Under the pieces are notes generated by a model that searched no databases, had not been told where the DNA came from, and saw only the letters and a list, made by a program, of their open reading frames with translations. Position numbers and translations under genes: made by a program. Shown here one piece after another: positions 1 to 6,798 of a stretch of 8,483 nt of DNA (position 1 is its first letter; each line of letters opens with the position of its first letter). The stretch is taken from assembly GCA_023437255.1 (NCBI GenBank), contig JAEZGR010000028.1:1-8483 (forward strand), given 5' to 3'. This DNA is from Pseudomonadota bacterium (GTDB lineage Bacteria > Pseudomonadota > Gammaproteobacteria > Burkholderiales > Burkholderiaceae_B).

Positions 1-984
1 GGCTTTGGCCGCCAGGTACTTGGCCATGTTCGCTTGTGCACCACAATTCTGGCGTGCATCGAAGCGTCGCGCGGCCTCGAAACGCATCAGGTTCGCCGCC
101 TCGACTTCAATGTACGCTTCGGCGATCGGGAACTGCACACCCTGATTCTGGCCGATCGGGCGGTCGAACACCACGCGCTCACCCGCGTATGCTCGCGCAC
201 GATCGATGAACCAATAACCGTCGCCAATGCATTCCGCCGCAATCAACGTGCGCTCCGCATTCAGTCCTTCGAGTATGTACTTGAAGCCCTTGCCCTCTTC
301 CCCGATCAGGTTCTCTTCGGGGATTTCCAGGTTCTCGAAGAAGAGCTCATTGGTCTCGTGATTCACCATATTGGGAATCGGACGCACAGTCAGGCCCTTG
401 CCAATCGCCTCTCGAAGATCAACGATGAAGATTGACATGCCTTCCGATTTCTTCGTGACCTCGGCCAGTGGCGTGGTGCGCGCCAGCAAAATCATGAGAT
501 CGGAATGCTGCACGCGCGAGATCCAGACCTTCTGGCCGTTCACCACGTAACGCCCGTCTTTCTTTACGGCCGTAGTCTTCAGCCGCGTAGTATCGGTGCC
601 GGTGGTCGGCTCGGTGACCGCCATCGACTGGATCCGGAGCTTACCCGCAGCGATGGCAGGCAGATATTTCTCTTTCTGCTCACGACTGCCGCTGCGCAGT
701 AGAGTACCCATGTTGTACATCTGGCCGTGCACAGCGCCGGCGTTCCCGCCGCTCCGATTGATCTCTTCCATGATCACGGTCGCCGCGGTAAGCCCCAACC
801 CCGTCCCGCCGAACTCCTCCGGGATCATGGCCGATAGCCACCCCGCCTGCATGAGCGCGTCGACAAAGGCTTCTGGGTAGGCCTTCTGCTCATCGATCTT
901 GCGGAAGTACTCATCCGGAAACTGGCGGCACAGCTGACGCACGGCGTCGCGGATATCGTGGAATTCGTCGGCTTCGTGAAACAT
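1..984 (-). CDS. acyl-CoA dehydrogenase family protein, C-terminus cut by window edge
   Basis: This is an FAD-dependent acyl-CoA dehydrogenase, which would oxidise an acyl-CoA to the 2,3-enoyl-CoA and pass electrons to electron-transfer flavoprotein. The 328 visible residues read open to base 1. They contain the N-terminal helical domain (about 5-110), the FAD-side signature MAVTEPTTGTDTT (121-133, variant of TEPxxGSD), GQKVWISR (150-157, equivalent of GxKxWITN) and the start of the C-terminal helical domain from about residue 230. LNAERTLIAAE (241-251) places Glu244 where LCAD and isovaleryl-CoA dehydrogenase carry their catalytic base (family knowledge; alignment by eye). Members are usually about 380-400 residues, so roughly 50-70 are missing. 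The ATG at 984 has AGGAGA six bases upstream (991-996). The gene diverges from the LysR gene at 1089, which probably controls it. The acyl substrate cannot be told. Confidence 0.93.
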   Translation of the reverse strand, partial: MFHEADEFHDIRDAVRQLCRQFPDEYFRKIDEQKAYPEAFVDALMQAGWLSAMIPEEFGGTGLGLTAATVIMEEINRSGGNAGAVHGQMYNMGTLLRSGSREQKEKYLPAIAAGKLRIQSMAVTEPTTGTDTTRLKTTAVKKDGRYVVNGQKVWISRVQHSDLMILLARTTPLAEVTKKSEGMSIFIVDLREAIGKGLTVRPIPNMVNHETNELFFENLEIPEENLIGEEGKGFKYILEGLNAERTLIAAECIGDGYWFIDRARAYAGERVVFDRPIGQNQGVQFPIAEAYIEVEAANLMRFEAARRFDARQNCGAQANMAKYLAAKA

Positions 985-1034
985 GGTCGTTCTCCTTTGG
1001 CCGCTATTGTGGAAGGAGACAAGCTAGTTGTGAA

Positions 1035-1051
1035 ATACTTATTGAAACTAT
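1035..1051. promoter_or_regulatory. candidate LysR-type operator (ATA-N11-TAT)
   Basis: The 104-bp gap between the divergent acyl-CoA dehydrogenase and LysR genes (985-1088) is AT-rich in its centre. It contains ATA at 1035-1037 and TAT at 1049-1051, separated by 11 bases, which fits the T-N11-A box that LysR-type regulators bind. The dyad is only 3 bp per arm, so chance is possible. No convincing -35/-10 pair is seen on either strand. Placement in a divergent gap next to a LysR gene is the main support. Confidence 0.35.
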
Positions 1052-1088
1052 CCGCTATATGTAAAACAAATAGACTGAGGAGGGACTC

Positions 1089-2012
1089 ATGGAACTGCGT
1101 CATCTGAAGTATTTTGTCGCAGCCTGCGAAGCAGGCAGCCTGCTGAAGGCTTCGGCGCGGCTGCATGTGGCCCAACCTGCACTGGGCCAGCAGATCACGG
1201 CACTCGAGGCGGAATTGGGCGCACGGCTGCTGGAGCGCTCGAGCCGAGGCGTGGCACTCACCGAAACGGGCAAGGTCTTTCTGGACTACGCGCGACTCAT
1301 TCTGAACGACGTCGAACGCGCCCGCGAGGCCGTACGCGACTCAAGCCGGGTGCCCCAGGGCGATGTCTCGCTGGGCCTCACCACCACCGTGGCACTGGCC
1401 GCCACCCTGCCCATATTGCGCGCATGCCGCGAACGCCTGCCCAATGTGAAGCTCAAGATCGTCGAAGCCTACAGTGGCTTCCTGCGCGAGCATCTTCAGT
1501 CCGGCAGACTTGATCTGGCCTTGTTGTACGACGACCCGCTGAACACTGGCCTGTCATGGCAGCCGCTCCTCGATGATCGCCTCGTATTCGTCACGCGCGC
1601 CGATAATCCGATAGCGGAACGGCTGACCCTGGCCGAAGCGGTGAAGTCGCCCCTGGTGCTGCCGGGGCGCGAGCACGGGCTACGACGCATCATCGATGAA
1701 GCCTGTGCGCCCGAGCGCCTGGAGCTGAATGTCGTGGCAGAAATCGAAGCGCTGAGCAGCGTCAAACAGGCCACCGAAGCCGGCATCGGCGACACGGTCC
1801 TGCCACTGGGGGCGGTCGCTCAGGAAGTGAAGGAAGGCCGCCTGCGCACCGCTTTGATTGATGATGAGCGCATGGCACGCCGTGTGATCTGTGCCGCCCA
1901 TGCGGGGCGCCCGGCCACCCTGGCCCGCTCGGCGGTCATGGCGCTGGTGTGCGAGGTGGTACGGGAACGCGTCGACTCAGGCGCCTGGCCCGCACAATGG
2001 GTCGGCGACTGA
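1089..2012 (+). CDS. LysR-type transcriptional regulator
   Basis: This is a cytoplasmic DNA-binding regulator of 307 residues, the normal LysR length. The N-terminal winged HTH spans about residues 1-60 (MELRHLKYFVAACEAGSL, then AQPALGQQITALEAELGARL, then RGVALTETG). A linker helix runs to about 90, followed by the periplasmic-binding-protein-like effector domain, which begins GDVSLGLTTT (91-100) and includes GRLDLALLYDD. By eye the sequence resembles the Nac/CatM-like branch, but the effector cannot be named. The start at 1089 follows a strong GAGGAGGG (1077-1084) four bases upstream. It is transcribed away from the acyl-CoA dehydrogenase gene and, by the usual LysR logic, would control that gene and itself from the shared gap. 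It ends 16 bp before the convergent tdh gene. Confidence 0.95.
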   Translation: MELRHLKYFVAACEAGSLLKASARLHVAQPALGQQITALEAELGARLLERSSRGVALTETGKVFLDYARLILNDVERAREAVRDSSRVPQGDVSLGLTTTVALAATLPILRACRERLPNVKLKIVEAYSGFLREHLQSGRLDLALLYDDPLNTGLSWQPLLDDRLVFVTRADNPIAERLTLAEAVKSPLVLPGREHGLRRIIDEACAPERLELNVVAEIEALSSVKQATEAGIGDTVLPLGAVAQEVKEGRLRTALIDDERMARRVICAAHAGRPATLARSAVMALVCEVVRERVDSGAWPAQWVGD

Positions 2013-2028
2013 GTCGTGTTGAATGCGG

Positions 2029-3012
2029 TCAGGCCGCGTGCGGAATGCGATGCTCAAGCTCGCGCGCGAGGTTCTCGAGCATGACCTGAACGAGTTCATC
2101 CAGCCCGAAAGTCGGTTTCCATCCCCAATCATCACGCGCCGGCGTGTCGTCAATCGAGTTCGGCCAACCGTGCGCAATGGCCTGACGGAAATCGGGCGCA
2201 TAACGAATCTCAAAGCCCGGCACACGGCGACGGATCGCGTCGGCCAGCTGAGCAGGCGTAAAGCTGATGCCCGCCAGGTTGTAGCTGCCCCGTTCACGTA
2301 TGCGCTCGACCGGCGCTTCCATGAGTTCGATCGTGGCGCGCACCGCATCGTCCATGTACATCATGGGCAGCGCTTCATCGCGTTCCAGGAAGCAGGTGTA
2401 TGGCTCGCGCCTCACGGCGGAATGGAAAATGTCGACCGCGTAATCGGTCGTGCCGCCGCCGGGGGGCGTTTTCCACGATATGAGGCCCGGGTAGCGAATG
2501 CTGCGCACGTCCACCCCATGATTCTCGAAGTACCAACGGCACCAGCCCTCGCCGGCCAGTTTGGATATCCCATAGATCGTGGTGGGCTCCATCACCGTAT
2601 GCTGGCCAGTGGCATCGGCTGGCGTGGTGGGCCCGAAGGCGGCAATCGAACTCGGCCAAAACACTTTGTCGAGCCTCTTTTTGCGGGCCACTTCCAACAC
2701 GTTCAGAAGACCTGTCATGTTCAGATCCCAGGCCCAGCCGGGAGACTTTTCGCCCACCGCCGACAAGGCGGCGGCCAAGTGATAGATCTGCGTAATGCCA
2801 CGGCGCTCCACCAGCTCCTCGAGTCTGCCGACGTCAGTGACATCGAGCGCTTCGTGGGCAATATGGCGGTGCCGCCCCTGCGCCAGCCGGTCGCTGGTGA
2901 CGACCTGCTCATTGCCGTAACGGGCCGCCAGCGCCGCCGCCAGCTCTGTTCCCAGTTGGCCATTGGCACCAATAATCAAGATACGAGGTTCGGGCGATGG
3001 TGTGCGATTCAT
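2029..3012 (-). CDS. tdh: L-threonine 3-dehydrogenase, SDR (epimerase-like) type
   Basis: This is an NAD-dependent dehydrogenase of the extended SDR/UDP-galactose-epimerase-like fold. It is assigned as the short-chain type of L-threonine 3-dehydrogenase (threonine to 2-amino-3-ketobutyrate), not the zinc MDR type of E. coli. The Rossmann motif is GANGQLG (15-21), Asp41 ends beta-2 as in NAD-preferring enzymes, Ser121/122 lie in PSSIAAFGP, and YGISK (147-151) holds the catalytic Tyr and Lys. RYPGLISW and GGGTTDYAVDIF (about 173-196) are typical of this subfamily as I know it. It follows kbl on the same strand after 82 bp, which supports the pathway. I chose the ATG at 3012 (327 residues) because AAGGAA precedes it by nine bases; an in-frame ATG at 3054 lacks a ribosome binding site and would add 14 residues that do not look like family sequence. 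Confidence 0.92.
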   Translation of the reverse strand: MNRTPSPEPRILIIGANGQLGTELAAALAARYGNEQVVTSDRLAQGRHRHIAHEALDVTDVGRLEELVERRGITQIYHLAAALSAVGEKSPGWAWDLNMTGLLNVLEVARKKRLDKVFWPSSIAAFGPTTPADATGQHTVMEPTTIYGISKLAGEGWCRWYFENHGVDVRSIRYPGLISWKTPPGGGTTDYAVDIFHSAVRREPYTCFLERDEALPMMYMDDAVRATIELMEAPVERIRERGSYNLAGISFTPAQLADAIRRRVPGFEIRYAPDFRQAIAHGWPNSIDDTPARDDWGWKPTFGLDELVQVMLENLARELEHRIPHAA

Positions 3013-3021
3013 GATCGATGA

Positions 3022-3027
3022 TTCCTT
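3022..3027 (-). promoter_or_regulatory. ribosome binding site of tdh
   Basis: AAGGAA on the minus strand lies nine bases upstream of the ATG at 3012. It decides the tdh start in favour of 3012 over the in-frame ATG at 3054, which has nothing resembling a Shine-Dalgarno sequence upstream. Confidence 0.7.
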
Positions 3028-3094
3028 GCAGTGCCCTTTTGGGGCTGTCCCCATCGAATGCGAGACATGGTGCAGCCGGGGTAGGCCGCAAATT

Positions 3095-4294
3095 TCAGAA
3101 GAGACCCAGTTCTTTACCCGCCTGGGAAAATGCGCCCAGGGCCTTGTCGAGTTGCTCTTTCGTATGCTGGGCGCTCACCTGAACGCGTATACGTGCCTGA
3201 CCTTTGGGCACCACAGGATAGAAGAAACCGACGACGTAAATGCCCAACTCCAGCAGGCGCTGTGACAATCGTTGCGCCAGCTCAGCGTCATGCACCATCA
3301 CAGGGATAATGGGGTGGTCACCTGGCTTGAGTTCGAAGCCCGCAGATTCCAGCCCGTTGCGCAGATACCTGGCGTTTTGTTCGAGCCGGTCACGCAGACT
3401 GGTGTCGGCTTCCAGCAGGTCGAGCACCTTGATGGTCGCGCCTATGATCGACGGTGCGACACTGTTCGAAAAGAGGTAGGGCCGCGAACGTTGGCGCAGC
3501 AGCTCAACGACCTCGGAGCGAGCGCTGGTGAAACCGCCGGAGGCGCCACCAAGTGCTTTGCCGAGTGTGCCGGTGATGATATCGATCTTGCCGAATACAC
3601 CGCGATATTCGTGGGTTCCGCGGCCGCGCGCGCCCAGAAAGCCGGTGGCGTGGCATTCATCGATGCCCAATAATGCGCCGAACTCATCACACAGCGCACG
3701 AATCTCGTCGAGCCGTGCGATCGTGCCATCCATGGAGAACACACCGTCAGTGAATACAAGTATGAAGCGCGCACCCGCATCAGTGGCCGCCTGCAGCTGT
3801 GTGCGCAGATCAGCCATGTCATCGTGCTTGTAGCGATAGCGCCGTGCCTTGCTCAGACGGATGCCGTCGATGATGGAAGCGTGATTCAATTCGTCGCTGA
3901 TGACCGCGTCTTCGGCACCGAGCAGTGTCTCGAACAGGCCGCCGTTGGCGTCGAAGGCCGAACCATAAAGAATCGTGTCCTGTGTACCCAGAAATTCGGA
4001 GAGCCTGCGCTCGAGCGTCTTGTGCAAGTCTTGCGTGCCGCAGATGAAGCGCACGGAGCTCAGGCCGAACCCCCGCTCGGACAGCGCATCGCGGGCCGCG
4101 CTGAGCACCTCGGGGTGCGACGACAAGCCCAGATAGTTGTTGGCGCAAAGGTTGATAAGCGTGCTGCCGTCCTGCAGGCGGATTTCCCCCGCCTGAGGTG
4201 AAGCGATAATGCGTTCCGCCTTGAACAGGCCCGCTTCCTTGATGGACTCCAGTTCTTTACCCAGGGAAGCGTAGAAATCTTCGCTTGTTGCCAT
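3095..4294 (-). CDS. kbl: glycine C-acetyltransferase (2-amino-3-ketobutyrate CoA ligase)
   Basis: This is a PLP enzyme of the alpha-oxoamine synthase family. It cleaves 2-amino-3-ketobutyrate with CoA into glycine and acetyl-CoA, the second step of threonine breakdown after threonine dehydrogenase. At 399 residues it matches the E. coli enzyme closely in length. Visible landmarks are [14 protein letters not shown] (48-61), [16 protein letters not shown] (80-95), DELNHAS with His138, which stacks on PLP in this family, [20 protein letters not shown] (211-230) with Asp212 and His215, and [10 protein letters not shown] with the Schiff-base Lys246. The C-terminal part has HPIIPVM and [11 protein letters not shown]. 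The start at 4294 has AGGA eight bases upstream. It is the first gene of a kbl-tdh operon and diverges from the XRE-cupin regulator across an operator-rich gap. All key residues are intact. Confidence 0.97.
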   Translation of the reverse strand: MATSEDFYASLGKELESIKEAGLFKAERIIASPQAGEIRLQDGSTLINLCANNYLGLSSHPEVLSAARDALSERGFGLSSVRFICGTQDLHKTLERRLSEFLGTQDTILYGSAFDANGGLFETLLGAEDAVISDELNHASIIDGIRLSKARRYRYKHDDMADLRTQLQAATDAGARFILVFTDGVFSMDGTIARLDEIRALCDEFGALLGIDECHATGFLGARGRGTHEYRGVFGKIDIITGTLGKALGGASGGFTSARSEVVELLRQRSRPYLFSNSVAPSIIGATIKVLDLLEADTSLRDRLEQNARYLRNGLESAGFELKPGDHPIIPVMVHDAELAQRLSQRLLELGIYVVGFFYPVVPKGQARIRVQVSAQHTKEQLDKALGAFSQAGKELGLF

Positions 4295-4317
4295 GACACC
4301 CGTCCTGTAAAATCAGT

Positions 4318-4375
4318 TCGTTCGATAAAAAGAACAATTCATTATATCGAACAACGATAGCAATATATCGAACAA
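4318..4375. promoter_or_regulatory. operator array of three TATCGAAC half-sites between kbl and the XRE-cupin gene
   Basis: TATATCGAACAA occurs twice, identical over 12 bp, at 4343-4354 and 4364-4375, 21 bp (two helical turns) apart. The inverted copy TCGTTCGATAAA at 4318-4329 matches its reverse complement at 10 of 12 positions. GTTCGATA (4320-4327) and TATCGAAC (4345-4352) form a perfect 8-bp inverted repeat with 17 bp between the arms. The array fills an AT-rich 90-bp gap between divergent genes. The likely binder is the XRE-cupin protein encoded next to it, which would control kbl-tdh and itself. That assignment is inference from position. Confidence 0.75.
4341..4346 (-). promoter_or_regulatory. 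candidate -10 element of the kbl-tdh promoter
   Basis: A perfect TATAAT reads on the minus strand and would start transcription near 4334, giving a leader of about 40 bases before kbl. The hexamer 17 bp upstream (GATATA, 4364-4369) is a poor -35. The -10 shares bases with the TATATCGAACAA copy at 4343-4354, so a protein bound there would block polymerase. An activator-dependent promoter is also possible given the weak -35. Confidence 0.5.
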
Positions 4376-4384
4376 ACACTCGCG

Positions 4385-4978
4385 ATGCAAGCCCCCCTGC
4401 CCCCTTCGGTACCCAATGGCCCGCCCGCCGTCGGAGCCACCCTACAAACGCTGCGCCAAGCCCATAAGCTGTCGCTCGACGAACTGTCGCGACGCGCCGG
4501 TGTGTCCAAGTCGATGCTCTCGCAAATTGAACGCAATCAGGCTAACCCGACCGTAGCCGTGCTGTGGCGTCTGGCCAATGCCTTGGGGGTGGAGCTCACC
4601 GAGATACTCGCAAGTGCGCCCGCGGCTTCGGGTACACCCGCGATCACCGTGGTGGCTGAACATGCCACGCCTGTGATCCGCAGCCCCGATGGCAAATGCG
4701 AACTCAGAATTCTCGGCCCCATCGAACTCGCGGGGCGGCTCGAGTGGTATCAGCTATCCATTGAACCGGGCGGAGAACTGACTTCCGAAGCGCACGAACG
4801 CGGCGCACGCGAGCACCTCACGGTTTTCGAGGGTCAAGTGCGCGTGCAATCCGGTGCGTCTGAACGAACAGTGATAAGCGGCGAAACCGCCCGCTACGCC
4901 GTCGATGAACATCACTCATTGGCGAACGCGGGCGAGCACCGGGTTACTGCGTTGCTGGTTGTGGAGTATTCGCAGTAG
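4385..4978 (+). CDS. XRE-family regulator with C-terminal cupin domain
   Basis: This is a 197-residue two-domain transcription factor. Residues 18-72 form an XRE/Cro-CI HTH, with LSLDELSRRAGVSKSMLSQI (29-48) as recognition core and RNQANPTVAVLWRLANALGV after it. Residues about 120-195 form a small cupin-2 barrel (HERGAREHLTVFEGQVRVQS at 137-156, then DEHHSLANAG), which in this family senses a small ligand. It diverges from kbl-tdh, so a role in sensing threonine, glycine or a related amino compound is a reasonable inference. The ATG at 4385 has no clear Shine-Dalgarno sequence: the upstream bases AACACTCGCG are non-purine-rich and abut the repeat array, so the mRNA may have a very short leader. 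No alternative in-frame start lies before the HTH. Its 3' end overlaps the convergent lipoprotein gene by 35 bp. Confidence 0.93.
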   Translation: MQAPLPPSVPNGPPAVGATLQTLRQAHKLSLDELSRRAGVSKSMLSQIERNQANPTVAVLWRLANALGVELTEILASAPAASGTPAITVVAEHATPVIRSPDGKCELRILGPIELAGRLEWYQLSIEPGGELTSEAHERGAREHLTVFEGQVRVQSGASERTVISGETARYAVDEHHSLANAGEHRVTALLVVEYSQ

Positions 4979-6266
4979 CGTCGTCCCGCACGACCCGCCA
5001 CACCACGTTTGCCAAGTCATCCGCCACGATCAGCGCACCTCGCGGGTCGACGGTCACGCCCACAGGACGGCCCCGCGTGGTACCGTCGTCGTCGCGAAAA
5101 CCGCCGACAAATTCGACCGGGTCGCCAGACGGTCTGCCATCAGTGAACGGCACGAACACCACCCTGTACCCCACTGGCTCGGCACGATTCCAGCTGCCAT
5201 GCTCACCCACAAACGCACCTTGTGCGAATTGTTGGCCCATTTGGGGAATTGAGAAATCAACACCCAATGCAGCGACGTGTGCGCCCAGCGCGTAATCAGG
5301 AACAATCGCTGATGCGACTTTCTCCGGGTCTTGCGGCCGCACTCTATCATCGACGTTGCTGCCCCAATAGCTGTACGGCCATCCGTAGAACCCGCCATCC
5401 CGAATCGAAGTGAGGTAATCGGGCACCAGATCCGGGCCGATCTCGTCGCGCTCGTTCACGACCGCCCATAACTCCTCGGTATCTGGGTGAACCGCCAGAG
5501 CGGTGGGGTTGCGGACACCCGTCGCATAGGTGCGACGCGCCCCCGTTTCGGCATCGATCTGCCAGATCACCGCGCGATCCTGCTCGGCCATCATGCCGCG
5601 CTCGGTGATGTTGCTGTTCGAGCCAATACCCACGTACAGATACCGCCCATCGGCACTGGCCGTCATGGCCTTGGTCCAGTGGTGGTTGATCTCGGAAGGC
5701 AGCTCCGTGACGGTTTCCGGCGGTCCCTCGGCCTTGGTCTGGCCTTCGGTGTAGGTGAACTTGACCAGCTCGTCCTGGTTTGCCACGTATAGCGTGTCAC
5801 CGATCAGCGCCAGACCGTAGGGCGCATTCAGGTTGTCGGCATAGACGGTCTGCAATTCGTACACGCCGTCACCGTCCGCATCGCGCAGCAAGGTCAGCCG
5901 ATTACCGCTTTCGACGGAAGTCGTACCCTTGGCTTTGATGTAGCCGGCAATCACGTCCTTGGGCTTCAGCTTGGGCGCATTACCACCGCGACCTTCCGCC
6001 ACAAGTATGTCCCCATTGGGCAGCACCAGTGTCTGACGGGGAATCTTTAGATCTTTGGCAATGGCGCTGATGCTGTAACCCTCGGGTACCGTGGGAAGCC
6101 GATCGCCCCACTCTGCCGGCTCCGCAATCACCATGCTGGGCAGCAGGCCGCGTTTGGGTTCGGGCAGGTCTGGGTTAGGACCATACTGGGGGGCCTGGGG
6201 CTCGGCGCCACAGCCCGCCAGAGCAACAGTCGCAAAAGTGAGCGTAAACAATGCGGCGCGGTTCAT
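4944..6266 (-). CDS. sorbosone/glucose dehydrogenase-family beta-propeller lipoprotein
   Basis: This is a 440-residue exported protein. The signal peptide MNRAALFTLTFATVALAGC ends in a lipobox (LAGC) with lipidated Cys19. Gly at +2 suggests outer-membrane sorting by the usual rule. The body is a six-bladed-propeller PQQ dehydrogenase-like fold annotated as sorbosone dehydrogenase family: VLPNGDILVAEG (81-92), NLNAPYGLALIGDTLYVAN (145-163), INHHWTKAM (193-201), ATGVRNPTALAVHP (248-261), GGFYGWPYSYWG (291-302), GEHGSWNR (354-361) and GRPVGVTVDPRGALIVADD (399-417). D129-x-D131-x-D133-G-x-x-E137 resembles a calcium-binding loop. The sugar or aldehyde substrate, and whether PQQ is really used, cannot be read from sequence. 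The start at 6266 overlaps the stop of the DUF2231 gene (ATGA), so the two are co-translated. It converges on the XRE-cupin gene. Confidence 0.88.
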   Translation of the reverse strand: MNRAALFTLTFATVALAGCGAEPQAPQYGPNPDLPEPKRGLLPSMVIAEPAEWGDRLPTVPEGYSISAIAKDLKIPRQTLVLPNGDILVAEGRGGNAPKLKPKDVIAGYIKAKGTTSVESGNRLTLLRDADGDGVYELQTVYADNLNAPYGLALIGDTLYVANQDELVKFTYTEGQTKAEGPPETVTELPSEINHHWTKAMTASADGRYLYVGIGSNSNITERGMMAEQDRAVIWQIDAETGARRTYATGVRNPTALAVHPDTEELWAVVNERDEIGPDLVPDYLTSIRDGGFYGWPYSYWGSNVDDRVRPQDPEKVASAIVPDYALGAHVAALGVDFSIPQMGQQFAQGAFVGEHGSWNRAEPVGYRVVFVPFTDGRPSGDPVEFVGGFRDDDGTTRGRPVGVTVDPRGALIVADDLANVVWRVVRDDATANTPQPATQ

Positions 6267-6691
6267 ATCGTAGCTCCTGTACGAGTACGGTTAAAGCCCA
6301 GCCAGACGGCCAATACAGCCAGAACCGCGGTAATCACCGACAGAATCATGCCGCCGGGCATGGCTGCCCAGGCATCGCGCGCATGAAACAGAGCATTCAC
6401 AAATGCCGCGGCCCAGGTCGCGAGCAGCAGGACAAAATAAGCAACGACGCCCCTTGCGCGTCGGTGAAATCGAAACACGTCGACCACGGCCAGCAACAGG
6501 GCCACGGCCGTGACCACCAACCCACCAACATTGAGCCAGGACGCAAAATTCGACCACTGAATATGGAAGGAAATCATGTAGGCCCAGTCGCACAGCGCCG
6601 CCCCCACGAAGAGCGGCACAATACCTGCCAGCACGATGGCATGAAAGGGGTGTATTGCGTCGGAATATCTGCGTTCTATGATGACAGTCAT
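6263..6691 (-). CDS. DUF2231 family four-helix inner membrane protein
   Basis: This is a 142-residue integral membrane protein with four hydrophobic helices, at about 17-38, 53-73, 81-101 and 114-132. They are separated by short loops, with a basic RFHRRAR after helix 2. IHPFHA (13-18) just before helix 1 and the FHARDAW loop (102-108) before helix 4 fit the DUF2231 family, which has no firmly established function. The start at 6691 has a strong AGGAGG (6701-6706) nine bases upstream. Its stop overlaps the start of the lipoprotein dehydrogenase gene by ATGA, so the two products are probably made in matched amounts. Inference: it may anchor or take electrons from the dehydrogenase, and its histidines could hold a cofactor, but nothing in the sequence proves this. 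It diverges from alkB. Confidence 0.85.
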   Translation of the reverse strand: MTVIIERRYSDAIHPFHAIVLAGIVPLFVGAALCDWAYMISFHIQWSNFASWLNVGGLVVTAVALLLAVVDVFRFHRRARGVVAYFVLLLATWAAAFVNALFHARDAWAAMPGGMILSVITAVLAVLAVWLGFNRTRTGATI

Positions 6692-6787
6692 CGGTAGCTT
6701 CCTCCTGGGCGGGCCGCGTCTGCGGCAGAACCAGAGGCCCGGGCAAGCGGTATGCCGACACGCACAAAAATCCGATCCAAAGTTGCC

Positions 6788-6791
6788 GGAG
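6788..6791 (+). promoter_or_regulatory. GGAG ribosome binding site ahead of the presumed alkB ATC start
   Basis: GGAG lies seven bases upstream of the ATC at 6799, ideal Shine-Dalgarno spacing. It supports 6799 as the natural start position even though the codon is not ATG. Nothing as good precedes the internal ATG at 6952. Confidence 0.5.
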
Positions 6792-6798
6792 CACGACC

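Noticed and set aside
2023..2039. Possible bidirectional terminator hairpin (GCGG/CCGC) between lysR and tdh
   Set aside because: The core stem is only 4 bp, extended by one wobble and one A-U pair, and has no T-run on either strand. It also lies partly within the tdh coding end.
2023..3021. 332-codon plus-strand open frame opposite tdh
   Set aside because: It is a long antisense shadow typical of high-GC genes; the minus strand encodes an intact SDR enzyme with all its motifs.
3041..3052. GGGG-CTGT-CCCC dyad in the kbl-tdh gap
   Set aside because: A 4-bp stem without a T-run is too weak for a terminator or attenuator, and no second copy is seen in the window to call it a repeat family.
6713..6726. 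GCCGC-GTCT-GCGGC hairpin just upstream of the DUF2231 ribosome binding site
   Set aside because: A 5-bp stem in GC-rich DNA is common by chance, and there is no evidence of a riboswitch or thermosensor around it.
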